A stretch of DNA of 64,000 bases from Muribaculaceae bacterium (GCA_017505535.1 JAFVPD010000014.1:42775-106774); one strand, 5' to 3'. Numbered from the stretch's first letter, positions 44,942 to 54,214 are shown. The notes: generated by a model from the sequence alone, not told the origin. Program-made: numbers and translations.

Positions 44942-45805
44942 TTATAAGTTCCAATCGTCTGAAATTGCAAAAGTCCTCTTCTCTGAGTCTTCGTGCAATA
45001 ACTTTTTAGATCTAAGGTACTTATAGTTCTTTTTTTGTAGTTCGGAAGAAACCTTATTAATTGACATAATATCATTAGTCTCAAATTTCTCAAGTTTTAT
45101 GCCATTTGGTATTTCAAAATTTGAGGAATCAATAGGTTTTTTTGTAATAGAAATTATCTCTTGTGCGTGATATAAATCAAAACTATTATCATTGGATAAT
45201 TTTAGCCCGGTCATTAATGACCCTATTTTGGAAAGTGAGTTTGCTGTTCCTGATTTTTTATGTTCGTTAATGGTTCTCATTGCAATGCCGTTTGAGATCA
45301 TATTAAAATCCAATAGCTGTCTTACACTATATGGCAGATTAATACTATTTTTAGCAATTGCTAAGGTTATTATATTCGTCCCTCCATAATCCGATTTTTG
45401 GGCTATAATTATATTGCATTCAACGCCATTGATTTTAATTGGATTTTCATTGTTTATGAAAGTATAGGACTGTTTAATCATCTCAATCGCATCATTATCA
45501 GGAATGATTGTCGGAGTTTCAATTCCTTTTTGTATTAATGGGTAAAATGTTATTGTGCTATTAGGATTTATAATTGAAGTAACTTGCGTAGACTTATTAT
45601 AAGATATTATTTTTTCTCCTTTAATTAGAATTCGAACGGTATCAACTCCGGAGTGACATTGCATAACTTTTTGTGCTTCTTTGGGGTAATATTGATAAAC
45701 TCTAATTAAAATTTCACCTTCAAAATTTTCTTGGATTGATTCGGTTTGTGCCGAAGAGATGTTAAATGATATGACACAAAGAATTAGAAATAAAATCTGT
45801 TTCAT
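44942..45805 (-). CDS. Secreted protein of unknown function (operon gene 8)
   Basis: A 287-residue exported protein; signal peptide MKQILFLILCVISFNISSAQ. It has beta-rich stretches such as FEGEILIRVYQYYPKEAQKV and INGVECNIIIAQKSDYGGTN, followed by a charged, helix-prone C-terminus. A DUF4412- or GLPGLI-like fold is possible but the signature motif is absent, so no family is assigned. It is the last gene of the run, separated from gene 7 by 65 bases, more than the other gaps. Its AT-rich codon use differs from the rest, so it may be a later addition. Confidence 0.6.
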   Translation of the reverse strand: MKQILFLILCVISFNISSAQTESIQENFEGEILIRVYQYYPKEAQKVMQCHSGVDTVRILIKGEKIISYNKSTQVTSIINPNSTITFYPLIQKGIETPTIIPDNDAIEMIKQSYTFINNENPIKINGVECNIIIAQKSDYGGTNIITLAIAKNSINLPYSVRQLLDFNMISNGIAMRTINEHKKSGTANSLSKIGSLMTGLKLSNDNSFDLYHAQEIISITKKPIDSSNFEIPNGIKLEKFETNDIMSINKVSSELQKKNYKYLRSKKLLHEDSEKRTFAISDDWNL

Positions 45806-45870
45806 AAACTGATTTAGAAAAATGAAGGAGGGTGAGCTAAATCTATAGCTGCACCCTCCATAAAGTGCTA

Positions 45871-47082
45871 TTATTCAATTTGACGAACTAATAGTCCGGG
45901 ATAGAAGTCTTTCCCACTTTCTTTTTTGAATGTGGTAGCCCCAAAGTCAGCACCATATGCACCTTCCTCTGAAGCCATATATCGATTGTCCCAAATTTTA
46001 GAGGGAACGGGCTTGATGATACCTACGCGTTTATATTCAACTCGTCCATCTTTTTCTTGAGCTTCAAGAACTTCAAATTTTGATTCTTTAGTGATGCCTT
46101 CTTTCAATCCGATTTGGACTTGGATAGTAGGCTCGACGCTCACGATTGGAGCCTTAATGCGGAATTGGTCATATTCTTTTTGAAGGTCGGCAATATTGTC
46201 GTCGATGGCACGTTGACAAGCTTTACGCACCATGAGCAATGGCTCGTCTTCGTTTATACCCATAAATGAAGTTGTAGAGCCGTCCGATTCTACTTCTCCC
46301 ACAAATTTCATTTTGAATTTGTCTCGATTTTGTTCAAATGCTTTACGCTTTTCTTCGTCGGGTTTAGATGAGTAGTATAAAGTATAGAACGTATTGGCGG
46401 TTTCTTCATCCCAAACCAATTGGTAAAGTCGAGTGTGGATTTTGACTTTAAATCCTTTGAGCGATGCGGTTAGGTCTCCAACCGATTCGCCAAGGTCGGA
46501 AAGACCTTGAACGCCTGTGGCAACTTCGGCAACTGCGCCCACGACCTGAATGATGTTACCAAACAATCGACTACGTTTGCCTTTATCGATATATTTGATT
46601 TCGTTTACCAAAAGGAACGTTTTTCCAATGAGCTCTTCTCCAGCATCTTCAAGCATTGCAATGCCACGAGTAGAACGTTTTGCTAATTCTTTGTCAAGTT
46701 CTGATGCATTGTAAATGCCTCGCTCCTTAATGAGATTCATTGAGCATTCTCCGGTGAGAATGTCACGATCAAACCATTTTGCAATGAGTCGGCTGCCTAT
46801 TTGATTCTGGTTGACAAAGCGAGTGATGGCATCGGTGTATTTCCCATTGTTATTTACGCTGACAACCTTTACACTCAAGTCGTGGTTGTTGTATTGCTCG
46901 GGGGTGGGAATTGCAAGAAATTGAGACTGAATTTCAGACGCAAATTTTTGGTCGGTGTGACTCACCAATATGCTATATAGTGAGTTGCGCGAGTATTTTA
47001 GCTCGGTAACTTCAAGATCTTTAGCCCCAATGGTAACGGCCGAAAAAACAAGAACCGATAATGTTAATATAAATTTTTTCAT
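45871..47082 (-). CDS. Secreted protein of unknown function (operon gene 7)
   Basis: 403 residues with signal peptide MKKFILTLSVLVFSAVTIGA. Notable stretches are a small helical, glycine-rich hydrophobic segment (FGNIIQVVGAVAEVATGVQG, about 180-200), the charged KPDEEKRKAFEQNRDKFKM, and a beta-type C-terminal domain (SVEPTIQVQIGLKEGITKES, FEVLEAQEKDGRVEYKRVG) that looks like a short periplasmic barrel or SH3-like fold. No known domain is recognised. It is 13 bases after the WG-repeat gene, so co-translated expression is likely. Confidence 0.7.
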   Translation of the reverse strand: MKKFILTLSVLVFSAVTIGAKDLEVTELKYSRNSLYSILVSHTDQKFASEIQSQFLAIPTPEQYNNHDLSVKVVSVNNNGKYTDAITRFVNQNQIGSRLIAKWFDRDILTGECSMNLIKERGIYNASELDKELAKRSTRGIAMLEDAGEELIGKTFLLVNEIKYIDKGKRSRLFGNIIQVVGAVAEVATGVQGLSDLGESVGDLTASLKGFKVKIHTRLYQLVWDEETANTFYTLYYSSKPDEEKRKAFEQNRDKFKMKFVGEVESDGSTTSFMGINEDEPLLMVRKACQRAIDDNIADLQKEYDQFRIKAPIVSVEPTIQVQIGLKEGITKESKFEVLEAQEKDGRVEYKRVGIIKPVPSKIWDNRYMASEEGAYGADFGATTFKKESGKDFYPGLLVRQIE

Positions 47083-47095
47083 AATTGATTACGAT

Positions 47096-48928
47096 TTAAT
47101 AGTCCCACATTGATGAATGAATACGGTCGGTGAGCTGATAGCTGTTGCGTTTGTCGTTGTGCATCAGGTCAAAACGATAGCTATCGGTTTTGGTCCAAAT
47201 GATTTTGCCACGTTTAAGCATCATTTCATAGGCGCTTTTAGCTAAGTCGTAGGATGTTAACGAACAGGGTATTATTTCTTTTCCTGTGGTGTCAATGACC
47301 CCAACTTTGTTGTTATTGTCCCATACAAATGCGATGCCTTCAAATGCATAATTAAAGTTTGCCACATTGGCATAGCCTTTGTCAAATAGTGGTTTAGCTG
47401 TAGCGAAATCGAGACATATCCATGGCCCATTATTTTCCTTTTGTACCCATTGGGTTTGTGGATTGTCTTGAGTGATGAATTTCAAACTATTCCATTGGCA
47501 AGGAATAATCTCTTTTCCTGTGGTGTCAATAATTCCCCACCCATTATCGGTTTTTACTGTGGCATATCCATGCTTGAAAGAATAAACCGAGTTGAATGTA
47601 GGTTTAATGATGTATTTGCCTGTGAGGTCGATAAATCCGAATTTGTCGTTTTCGCTTTCGCGAGCAGCGAGCAGCCCTTCGCTCAATGGTAATATTTTGT
47701 TGTATTTAGGCGCAATTATTTCGTTTCCTTTAGCATCAATCAAGCCCCAACTATTATCCTCTATTTGTACAAGGTAGGTGTCGTTTTTGCGAGGCATGAT
47801 TGTGCTATATTTTGAAGATATGCACGCTCCCGATTTGTCAACGAGATACCATTGGCGTTTAGATGTTTTCCCTTTAGATGCTTTCAAGTCTTCGGCTTGA
47901 ATAGCTACTCCATCTTGGAATGAATAGGTGTCGGCAACGTTGTTTTTGTATAACAGCATTTTAGCTGAAATGTCGTAGTAGTTGTATCCTTTATCTTTCT
48001 TGGGTATTACAGGGGCAATGCCTTCTTCAGGTCCAAATGCGCAATAGAATTTATCGGCAGGAATGAGTACTTCGCCATATGCACTAATCACTCCATTTTT
48101 TGTTGTGTCATCTTTTTTTGAAACAAAAAAGTCGGTGTTTATGGGCATCTCGATCTTGCTGAATTTAGTGCGGTCGATTGATGATTTAACCAATATGCGC
48201 TTAGTCCCTGCTTCTTGGATAATCATTTTGGTGTAGAACTCTTTTTTGTCAAGTTCTTCCTTAGACCAGTGATATACCCACGGAGTAAATGTCCCGATTG
48301 AAGCATATTCAACGGGGACTATCTCCTCGCCACGTAGGTTGTAAACGCCAAATTTGCCACCTGAAATTTTAGAAGGCGATTCTTTTTCAAAACTTCCGCC
48401 TTTGTTCACCCAGCAAAAGCCCTCTTTGTTGAATGACCCAACGGCATTAAATTCGCAGGGAATGAAAATCTTGTAAGAATCATTGATGTATCCATATTTA
48501 TCGCCCTTGCGAATAAAGGCGATGCCATCGGTAAATACCCCGATTTCATCATATTCAGCAGGAATAATTACGTCTCCGCTGCGATTGATATACCCCCATT
48601 TTTCGCCCGAAAGTACACCATCATCAAAGCTACCACCTTCGGCAACTTTGCAATAGGTCCCATTCCAAGCTTTCATCTCGGAGTATTTGATTTTGATTAC
48701 TTCTTTACCTTGTGGGTTGATGTATCCCCATTTATTACCTTTGCGCACTTTGGCTCGACCATCAATAAAAGCAGAGGCTTCGGTATAGTCGTAGTTGATG
48801 ACTTTTTTCCCATTGGCATCTACATATCCCCACTTCCCTTTCTCGTTTTGGTCGGGTATTAGTTCTTGTGCAAAGGCGGTTGCCCCAATCAAGAAAATTG
48901 AGGCAATCGCAATACTAAGTTTTTTCAT
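47096..48928 (-). CDS. WG-repeat secreted protein (operon gene 6)
   Basis: 610 residues with signal peptide MKKLSIAIASIFLIGATAFA. At least ten WG repeats are visible, each of the form KWGYVDANGKKVI / KWGYINPQGKEVI / GWGIIDTTGKEIIPC, the KWG-Leptospira-type repeat that folds into small beta units. WG proteins are widespread and act as surface or periplasmic scaffolds; no enzyme is implied. Repeats run from about residue 30 to 560. It is 64 bases after gene 5 and part of the eight-gene run. Confidence 0.9.
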   Translation of the reverse strand: MKKLSIAIASIFLIGATAFAQELIPDQNEKGKWGYVDANGKKVINYDYTEASAFIDGRAKVRKGNKWGYINPQGKEVIKIKYSEMKAWNGTYCKVAEGGSFDDGVLSGEKWGYINRSGDVIIPAEYDEIGVFTDGIAFIRKGDKYGYINDSYKIFIPCEFNAVGSFNKEGFCWVNKGGSFEKESPSKISGGKFGVYNLRGEEIVPVEYASIGTFTPWVYHWSKEELDKKEFYTKMIIQEAGTKRILVKSSIDRTKFSKIEMPINTDFFVSKKDDTTKNGVISAYGEVLIPADKFYCAFGPEEGIAPVIPKKDKGYNYYDISAKMLLYKNNVADTYSFQDGVAIQAEDLKASKGKTSKRQWYLVDKSGACISSKYSTIMPRKNDTYLVQIEDNSWGLIDAKGNEIIAPKYNKILPLSEGLLAARESENDKFGFIDLTGKYIIKPTFNSVYSFKHGYATVKTDNGWGIIDTTGKEIIPCQWNSLKFITQDNPQTQWVQKENNGPWICLDFATAKPLFDKGYANVANFNYAFEGIAFVWDNNNKVGVIDTTGKEIIPCSLTSYDLAKSAYEMMLKRGKIIWTKTDSYRFDLMHNDKRNSYQLTDRIHSSMWDY

Positions 48929-48992
48929 ATAAACGTTTATGGTTTATTTTTGTTGAAAACAATGTTTATAATAGAAAGTATCTTTAAATAGA

Positions 48993-49931
48993 TTATTCAA
49001 GCCACATGAGGTTGGTGGTGACGGGTTGTTGTCCGTTACCAAAGGCGACCCCAACGGCGCGAGCAGCCTCAATTTTACGGCGCTCGGTTTCAACAGCATC
49101 GCGATACTTTTCTTTATTCTCGAAATCCCAATTTTCCTTTACAACTTTTTTTATCTCGTTGTGAAGAGCTGTCGCTTCGGCATAACATGATGCATCGGGG
49201 TCGATTTGAGTGAGGAATGAGTATGCACTTTGTGCGCCATACTCGTCGGGCGAAGCACTCCAAGCAGCGCGTGCCTTAGAAATAAGTGTGTGGCACACGT
49301 AGTTGATGTATTTGTCGTAGATGGATAGTGTCGCATTATAGGCTTGTTCATATCCGACGCAACATTCAGGAATTGAAGTCACAATGCTTAGTGCTTCTTC
49401 AAAATTTTTTAAAGAAGCGGCTTGCTGTGCTTGTCTGATTAATGAGGGATATTCTTTGTTATAGTAATCAAGAACTTTTTGTCGACCTTTTTCTACAAAT
49501 TGTATGAGCTTGGCGTTTTTGCCGTTTAGTTGGCTCAATGCATTTACGAATGCACGTGACTCGCTTGTGCCCACTCCACGAAGATCAAACGATGTTGTGG
49601 CATATACTTTGTGATTTATGACGTCGCCAACGTAGAGAGTGAGAGTTGAACGCATTACACTGCTGATTGGAGGGCCCGGCACTACATCTTTGTAAAGGTG
49701 ATTGATTTTGCCGGTTATAAAGAATCGATCCACATCGGGACTTGCCACTACGCCGGTTGCTGTAACGGCAGTTGCCAAACGGGTCATCAGTAGGTCGTTG
49801 ATTTCATCGGGGACATCGTCGCCTTGCTCAATTGGCGCAACCATGAAATGAATGTTGCAATCATCGGCAATCGCTCCAAATGAGATAGAAGTTGCAGCGA
49901 GTATTGCACAGAATTTATGTAAGATATTCAT
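48993..49931 (-). CDS. Secreted protein of unknown function (operon gene 5)
   Basis: 312 residues, signal peptide ending near SFGAIAD. The front half (IHFMVAPIEQGDDVPDEIND, LATAVTATGVV, DRFFITGKINHLY, STLTLYVGD) resembles the alpha/beta layout of CsgG/LpoB/TolB-N-type periplasmic domains; this is a loose impression only. The rear half is helical with paired cysteines (SIPECCVGYE) and TPR-like repeats (NFEEALSIVTSIPEC, SAYSFLTQIDPDASCYAEA). It ends ARAVGVAFGNGQQPVTTNLMWLE. It overlaps no neighbour; gaps are 40 and 64 bases. Confidence 0.7.
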   Translation of the reverse strand: MNILHKFCAILAATSISFGAIADDCNIHFMVAPIEQGDDVPDEINDLLMTRLATAVTATGVVASPDVDRFFITGKINHLYKDVVPGPPISSVMRSTLTLYVGDVINHKVYATTSFDLRGVGTSESRAFVNALSQLNGKNAKLIQFVEKGRQKVLDYYNKEYPSLIRQAQQAASLKNFEEALSIVTSIPECCVGYEQAYNATLSIYDKYINYVCHTLISKARAAWSASPDEYGAQSAYSFLTQIDPDASCYAEATALHNEIKKVVKENWDFENKEKYRDAVETERRKIEAARAVGVAFGNGQQPVTTNLMWLE

Positions 49932-49971
49932 AATTTTAGTGTGTTAGGAAATTATAAATTTTGGAAATGGT

Positions 49972-50922
49972 TTATTTTTCGCCAATTACAACGATGGCTT
50001 TCCCAAGACCTTTAGTAAGGACTTTGCTGGTGAGATTGAACGGAGCCTTTTTGAGATATTTTCGCAACTCATTGGCAAAGTGGCGGGTATCCATTGGCAT
50101 GCCATTGGGACGATACAAAGGAATGCGCACTTGTTCAAAAATCATCATGTCTTCCGTAGCATCGGTGAGGTTGTATCGATGCTCAACAGTGTTTTGAGCA
50201 ACCCATTCGTCAATAATTTCGGTGAGTTCTTGGCCGGAATATTCATCTTCTAGAGATGCCCCTGAACCATTATCAAATGTTCTCACCTCAAAAGTTATTT
50301 CACGACCATTTGTTAGAAGGTCGTCAAAGTGGGCTTGAAGTTGAGAAATGAAGTTGTCCATGTGTTGCAATACGGCTTCCTCAATGAGAACAGGTACTTC
50401 GGCCGAGAATGATGCTGCGCCTGTGCCTTGAGCGGCGGCAACTTGTTTGTTAGTGTATGCATCAATGCCACGTAAAGTGTATGTAACCGAGTTTTTAGGT
50501 CCGACAGTATTGATTTTCCATGATAGTTCCACCAAGATGTCTGCTTTGGCGCGAGAAAGTAATTTGTCAAGAGGAGTTTCAGAGATAGATGAGCCTGACG
50601 TGCGCGAAACTGTCATTTCGTTTTCGGCATTTGCTTGATTGATGCTACGAATTGACGATGCGAGGTCTTTGAGCGGGAGGCCTCTTTCGGCCATGAGTTC
50701 GCCTACTTTAGTGATGGTGTTAACCAAATCCATATCTTCTTGCACAGCTCTATGATAGTCGGGTATGCGAGAAGTAACTCCCTGATTTTCAAATTCCATC
50801 ATATATCCGTTGGCAGTGCACCATACATCGGCCGGGATAACCATGATAGTGGGCTTTTTTGCTTGAGCCGACAACAAAAGAGGTAAAAATATAGTAACTA
50901 AAATTAATAGATGCTTTTTCAT
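49972..50922 (-). CDS. DUF6175 secreted protein (operon gene 4)
   Basis: 316 residues with signal peptide MKKHLLILVTIFLPLLLSAQ. The start KKPTIMVIPADVWCTANGYM and DYHRAVQEDMDLVNTITKVG identify the DUF6175 family of Bacteroidetes. A later part, VSRTSGSSISETPLDKLLSR with ADILVELSWKINTVGPKNSV, looks like the alpha/beta domain of CsgG-type outer-membrane assembly proteins. No function is known. Gaps of 13 bases upstream and 40 downstream mark it as an operon member. Confidence 0.8.
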   Translation of the reverse strand: MKKHLLILVTIFLPLLLSAQAKKPTIMVIPADVWCTANGYMMEFENQGVTSRIPDYHRAVQEDMDLVNTITKVGELMAERGLPLKDLASSIRSINQANAENEMTVSRTSGSSISETPLDKLLSRAKADILVELSWKINTVGPKNSVTYTLRGIDAYTNKQVAAAQGTGAASFSAEVPVLIEEAVLQHMDNFISQLQAHFDDLLTNGREITFEVRTFDNGSGASLEDEYSGQELTEIIDEWVAQNTVEHRYNLTDATEDMMIFEQVRIPLYRPNGMPMDTRHFANELRKYLKKAPFNLTSKVLTKGLGKAIVVIGEK

Positions 50923-50935
50923 TGTGATGTAATTT

Positions 50936-51433
50936 TTATGGTTTCAAAATATTATCGTCAATGAGTCGTTGACGCAATTCGGCGCGTTTTACTCTCACTA
51001 CAACTCCGTAGTTGTCTTGGGTAGAGTGCTCGGCTCTCATGCGAGAAGTTTTATTTTCGTCTTCGGCAGTAACGTATTTTTTGTAGGCTCCGCCATCTTT
51101 AAAGAATGCATTGAAATAGTATTCATACTTTTCTTGAGCGTTAACTTCAAGAATAAGAGGTTTTTTGCTACATTCGCCAGAGCCGGCATTTATGCCTTTG
51201 AAAATTACGTCGCGCACGGCGTTTTTCTTTGCTTGTTCAATTGCGTCGGCTTTGTCTTTACCTTTTCCCCATGAACGAAGTGTTTGCGATCCGTCAAGTT
51301 CTGTGCCAAGACATTCGGTTTCAAATGTTGCGAAAGCATATTCGCTGGGAATTTCAGTGTATGTTGTTTTGCATGAAGTTGCAACCATGGCACCCAATGC
51401 AAGTGCGATAAATGCGATGTTTTTTACTTTCAT
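50936..51433 (-). CDS. Small lipoprotein (operon gene 3), paralog of gene 1
   Basis: 165 residues with a lipoprotein signal ending MVATSC. It shares layout and several motifs with the 160-residue protein at 52180: AVRDVIFKGI here against AVHGVLFRGF there, KPLILEV against KPLAGSA, YFNAFFKDGGAYKKYVTA against FFKDFFKEKGIARNYVAS, and an end LRQRLIDDNILK against LHKDLETAGIIK. This points to an old duplication inside the operon. One copy is lipid-anchored and the other soluble or periplasmic. Function unknown. Confidence 0.75.
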   Translation of the reverse strand: MKVKNIAFIALALGAMVATSCKTTYTEIPSEYAFATFETECLGTELDGSQTLRSWGKGKDKADAIEQAKKNAVRDVIFKGINAGSGECSKKPLILEVNAQEKYEYYFNAFFKDGGAYKKYVTAEDENKTSRMRAEHSTQDNYGVVVRVKRAELRQRLIDDNILKP

Positions 51434-51445
51434 AATGCGATGTTG

Positions 51446-52180
51446 TTAAAATTCATATCCAATTTTCAAACCAACAAAAGATGTATAGTCACGTTTGTAT
51501 TTACCCTCGGCAGCAGGGGCTTTGAGGGATTGACCGAGATAGGTGATGCCGACAGTGAATGCCGAGCGGGGGTCGCCGAGTCTTACACCGATTGTGGGGC
51601 GAACCATAAATCCGTCTCTGACTGTACCTCCGAGATCAACTGAATAGAACGGCACAACTGTGCGGTGTTCCGAAGGGATAATGTTGCCTCTAAGGTTGAG
51701 GAAAATGGGGAATGACCATTTGATGTCGGAGTGACGAATTTTGTCGTTCTCAATGTAGTATCTTGCTCCGAGACCTAAGCCGAGACGGAAAAACTCGTTA
51801 AATCTATATCCTCCAACAATGTCAAGCTCAGTTAATGCGCCATTGTCGTTCTTTAGGTGGCATGAATATGCTCCTTGGAGTTCAACCGCACACCAAAAAC
51901 CTTGTTGGTAGTTGGTGTAGTCGACATAGTCACCTTTGCTGCTTTCAGTTGGAATTACGGGCTTTTTGCCGTAGGCCAATCGGTTTACTTCAATCATTGG
52001 ATATGAGTAAACTTCACCGTTTACGCTACGGATTGTAACCGAGATGTTTTCTTCAACGTTTTCAATCATTCCTTTAACGACTGTACCGTTTTTAAGAAAT
52101 ACGTAGTCCAATTCTTGTTCTTGTGCATTAGCTGTAACAACGACTATCGCCATAAACAGCATTAAAATAAATCGTTTCAT
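51446..52180 (-). CDS. Outer-membrane beta-barrel protein (operon gene 2)
   Basis: 244 residues: signal peptide MKRFILMLFMAIVVVTANA, then a short DUF-type lead (LDYVFLKNGTVVKGMIENVE, YSYPMIEVNRLAYGKKP, about 25-75). A small barrel (about 90-244) follows, with strands FWCAVELQGAYSC, YRFNEFFRLGLGLGARYY, LNLRGNIIPSEHRTVVPFYS and RPTIGVRLGDPRSAFTVGIT, ending in KIGYEF with the terminal aromatic required for barrel assembly. It starts in the overlap with gene 1's stop (one base), so the two are translationally coupled. Confidence 0.82.
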   Translation of the reverse strand: MKRFILMLFMAIVVVTANAQEQELDYVFLKNGTVVKGMIENVEENISVTIRSVNGEVYSYPMIEVNRLAYGKKPVIPTESSKGDYVDYTNYQQGFWCAVELQGAYSCHLKNDNGALTELDIVGGYRFNEFFRLGLGLGARYYIENDKIRHSDIKWSFPIFLNLRGNIIPSEHRTVVPFYSVDLGGTVRDGFMVRPTIGVRLGDPRSAFTVGITYLGQSLKAPAAEGKYKRDYTSFVGLKIGYEF

Positions 52181-52662
52181 TAGAATCCGCTATTAAGTCC
52201 TTTTATAATACCAGCAGTCTCAAGATCCTTGTGTAGGGCTTCTTTGTTGACTGTTACAATGGTACTGATTTTGTATTCTTTGCCAGATTTAACAACTTGT
52301 CGAGAGCTGTTTACCGATGCTACATAGTTGCGAGCAATGCCTTTTTCTTTGAAGAAATCTTTGAAGAAGTCGGCATGTTTTGCTTCGGCCATTGCGCTAC
52401 CGGCCAAGGGTTTTTGATGTTGGCGTAGTTCTTTGTTTGAAAAACCGCGGAAGAGCACTCCGTGAACTGCGCAACGAGCAATTAAATCTTCTGTAATTTT
52501 AGATTTCTTTGAAATCACAGTAACTTTCACTAAGTAAGTGCCTTGGACTCCTGTTCCTGCACCTTCGATTTCGTAGGTTAGAGGCTCTACTTTGTCGTCT
52601 TTTGCCGATATAGAGAATGCGGCAAATAACATTACTAAGGTTAATAATAATTTCTGTGTCAT
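52180..52662 (-). CDS. Small secreted protein (operon gene 1), paralog of gene 3
   Basis: 160 residues with signal peptide MTQKLLLTLVMLFAAFSISA, then KDDKVEPLTYEIEGAGTG, QGTYLVKVTVISKKSKI and the motifs shared with the lipoprotein at 50936. It has no lipobox cysteine. It heads the eight-gene run, with two -7 elements upstream (TAAATTTG at 52729 and TATCTTTG at 52746). Function unknown; the pair may form a periplasmic heteromer (inference). Confidence 0.75.
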   Translation of the reverse strand: MTQKLLLTLVMLFAAFSISAKDDKVEPLTYEIEGAGTGVQGTYLVKVTVISKKSKITEDLIARCAVHGVLFRGFSNKELRQHQKPLAGSAMAEAKHADFFKDFFKEKGIARNYVASVNSSRQVVKSGKEYKISTIVTVNKEALHKDLETAGIIKGLNSGF

Positions 52663-52728
52663 AGTTTATGTATTAATTAATAATGCAGATGAAAATGAGG
52701 ATTTAAGACATTAAAACATTATATGTGG

Positions 52729-52753
52729 CAAATTTAGTAAAAATACAAAGATA
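52729..52753 (-). promoter_or_regulatory. Tandem promoter elements of the eight-gene envelope operon
   Basis: Two full TAnnTTTG matches on the minus strand: TAAATTTG (52729-52736) and TATCTTTG (52746-52753), 67-91 bases upstream of the first gene. Confidence 0.5.
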
Positions 52754-52804
52754 TAATTCTCGTGTAATGTTAAGAATCCTAAATTGTTGCGGACTGGGAG
52801 AAAT

Positions 52805-52832
52805 AAAAAAGTCGCAATTTGCGACTTTTTTT
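52805..52832 (-). terminator. Intrinsic terminator of CotH copy 2
   Basis: AAAAAAGTCGCA / TGCGACTTTTTT, a 12-base symmetric stem with A and T runs on the two arms. It separates CotH copy 2 from the eight-gene operon. Confidence 0.85.
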
Positions 52833-52861
52833 GAGGGGATAAATATCTTATGGCGTTTGAG

Positions 52862-54214
52862 TTATTGAACGATGATTTTGGTGGCTTTCCCGTTTTGGAC
52901 TTTTATGTATAATCCACGTTCGGGGTTGTCGATTTTTACACCTTGCAAGTTGTAGAATTGTGCCGGGGAGTTCTCGTCAATGAGTGTTTCTTCCATGCCG
53001 GCGGGGTTCCATTGTTGTTCAAGCCATTGCACGCGGGCATCAAGGAGGGCTTTGAAGCTGGATTTAGCTGTATTTGCGTTGGCTGTTCCGTATGATGGCC
53101 AACGTTGATAGTCGCTGCTGATTGCTGCCGACATAGAAGTGACGAAACTGTCAATGTAGCTACTGAGAGTGGGATATTGTGTGGCGTAGAATGTTTTCCA
53201 AAGGTCTCTTACTTTGGCTTGGAAACGTGGAAATTTAGCGATTTCGGCAATCCATGCCTGTTGGAATGGAGAGTTTATGTAGATGAATTGTTGTTCGGTG
53301 CGACGATAAGCATTGGCAAAGTCCCACACCGGACCAAAGCTCCATATATTGGCGTCGCCACGTTGTTTGTAGAGGTATGTGCTACCATGAAATGCTTCGG
53401 TGTTGTCCATTATTTCTTGAACGATATAGTACCGTGCAAGTGTATCCAAGTTTATGTATGATTCCCATGCCGTTGAGTTCTTGTTGGTGGCATAAATGCC
53501 GCTATTCATTGCGGTGAGTTGGTTGGTGAGGTAGTTGGATTGTTGAGTCGAGAGGGCTTCGGGGTCTTTATAGGTGAATCGGATTGTGTTGCCATTGCCT
53601 TCGGTGATTTTTACTTGGGCAGGGTCGTCGGCATTGTCGATTTCCAGGAGCCAACCTCCGGTGATGAGTGTCGCATCGGTAGCGTTGTCGTCTTGTTTAG
53701 TGATTGCAACTCTATCTTTGTCAATGCGAACGGTTTCGGTGAGGAAGTAAAGGCCAACATAGTTGCCATTAAGAACGAGTTCAACGGCGCGTCGGTCGGG
53801 GGTGTAGGCGAGTCCCATGCATTCGCTGAGTTTGAACCCGAGGGTGTTGCGAAGAAATGCATTTTGATCATCGGCGTAGGCGAGAAGACAGAAGTTTTTA
53901 CTCTTTGACATATCTAAGAGTTTGGTGCCGACGGTTAGCTTGAATCGATATGGCTTTTTGTCGTAGTCGGTCCAAGATGTGTTGCCACGACCTCTGATTT
54001 TCATGGCCACCGGGCTTGACGATGAGCCTACGGCAGTGTAGCCTGAGCTTTTGGGGTCGATGTAGAATGTTGCATCGATATATGTGTCTTTAGAGGTGAT
54101 AGCTGCTCCTCCGTTAGTGTTGACGTACATTATGGGCAACGATCCTGATGCAGTTGCGGCCGATGCAATTAATGAGCACAAAATGGCGATGGTTAACAAG
54201 TAGAATTTTTTCAT
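52862..54214 (-). CDS. Secreted CotH-kinase-family protein, copy 2
   Basis: 450 residues, signal peptide MKKFYLLTIAILCSLIASAA. The CotH domain covers most of the protein: MKIRGRGNTSWTDYDKKPYR (about 66-85), KNFCLLAYADDQNAFLRNT, VLNGNYVGLYFLTETVRID, GGWLLEIDNADDP, IVQEIMDNTEAFHGSTYLYK and FGPVWDFANAYRRTEQQ. It ends with FYNLQGVKIDNPERGLYI then QNGKATKIIVQ, a tail almost identical in pattern to that of the C39-like peptidase at 60413. It lacks the N-terminal beta region of copy 1. A role in surface-protein modification is inferred. Confidence 0.88.
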   Translation of the reverse strand: MKKFYLLTIAILCSLIASAATASGSLPIMYVNTNGGAAITSKDTYIDATFYIDPKSSGYTAVGSSSSPVAMKIRGRGNTSWTDYDKKPYRFKLTVGTKLLDMSKSKNFCLLAYADDQNAFLRNTLGFKLSECMGLAYTPDRRAVELVLNGNYVGLYFLTETVRIDKDRVAITKQDDNATDATLITGGWLLEIDNADDPAQVKITEGNGNTIRFTYKDPEALSTQQSNYLTNQLTAMNSGIYATNKNSTAWESYINLDTLARYYIVQEIMDNTEAFHGSTYLYKQRGDANIWSFGPVWDFANAYRRTEQQFIYINSPFQQAWIAEIAKFPRFQAKVRDLWKTFYATQYPTLSSYIDSFVTSMSAAISSDYQRWPSYGTANANTAKSSFKALLDARVQWLEQQWNPAGMEETLIDENSPAQFYNLQGVKIDNPERGLYIKVQNGKATKIIVQ

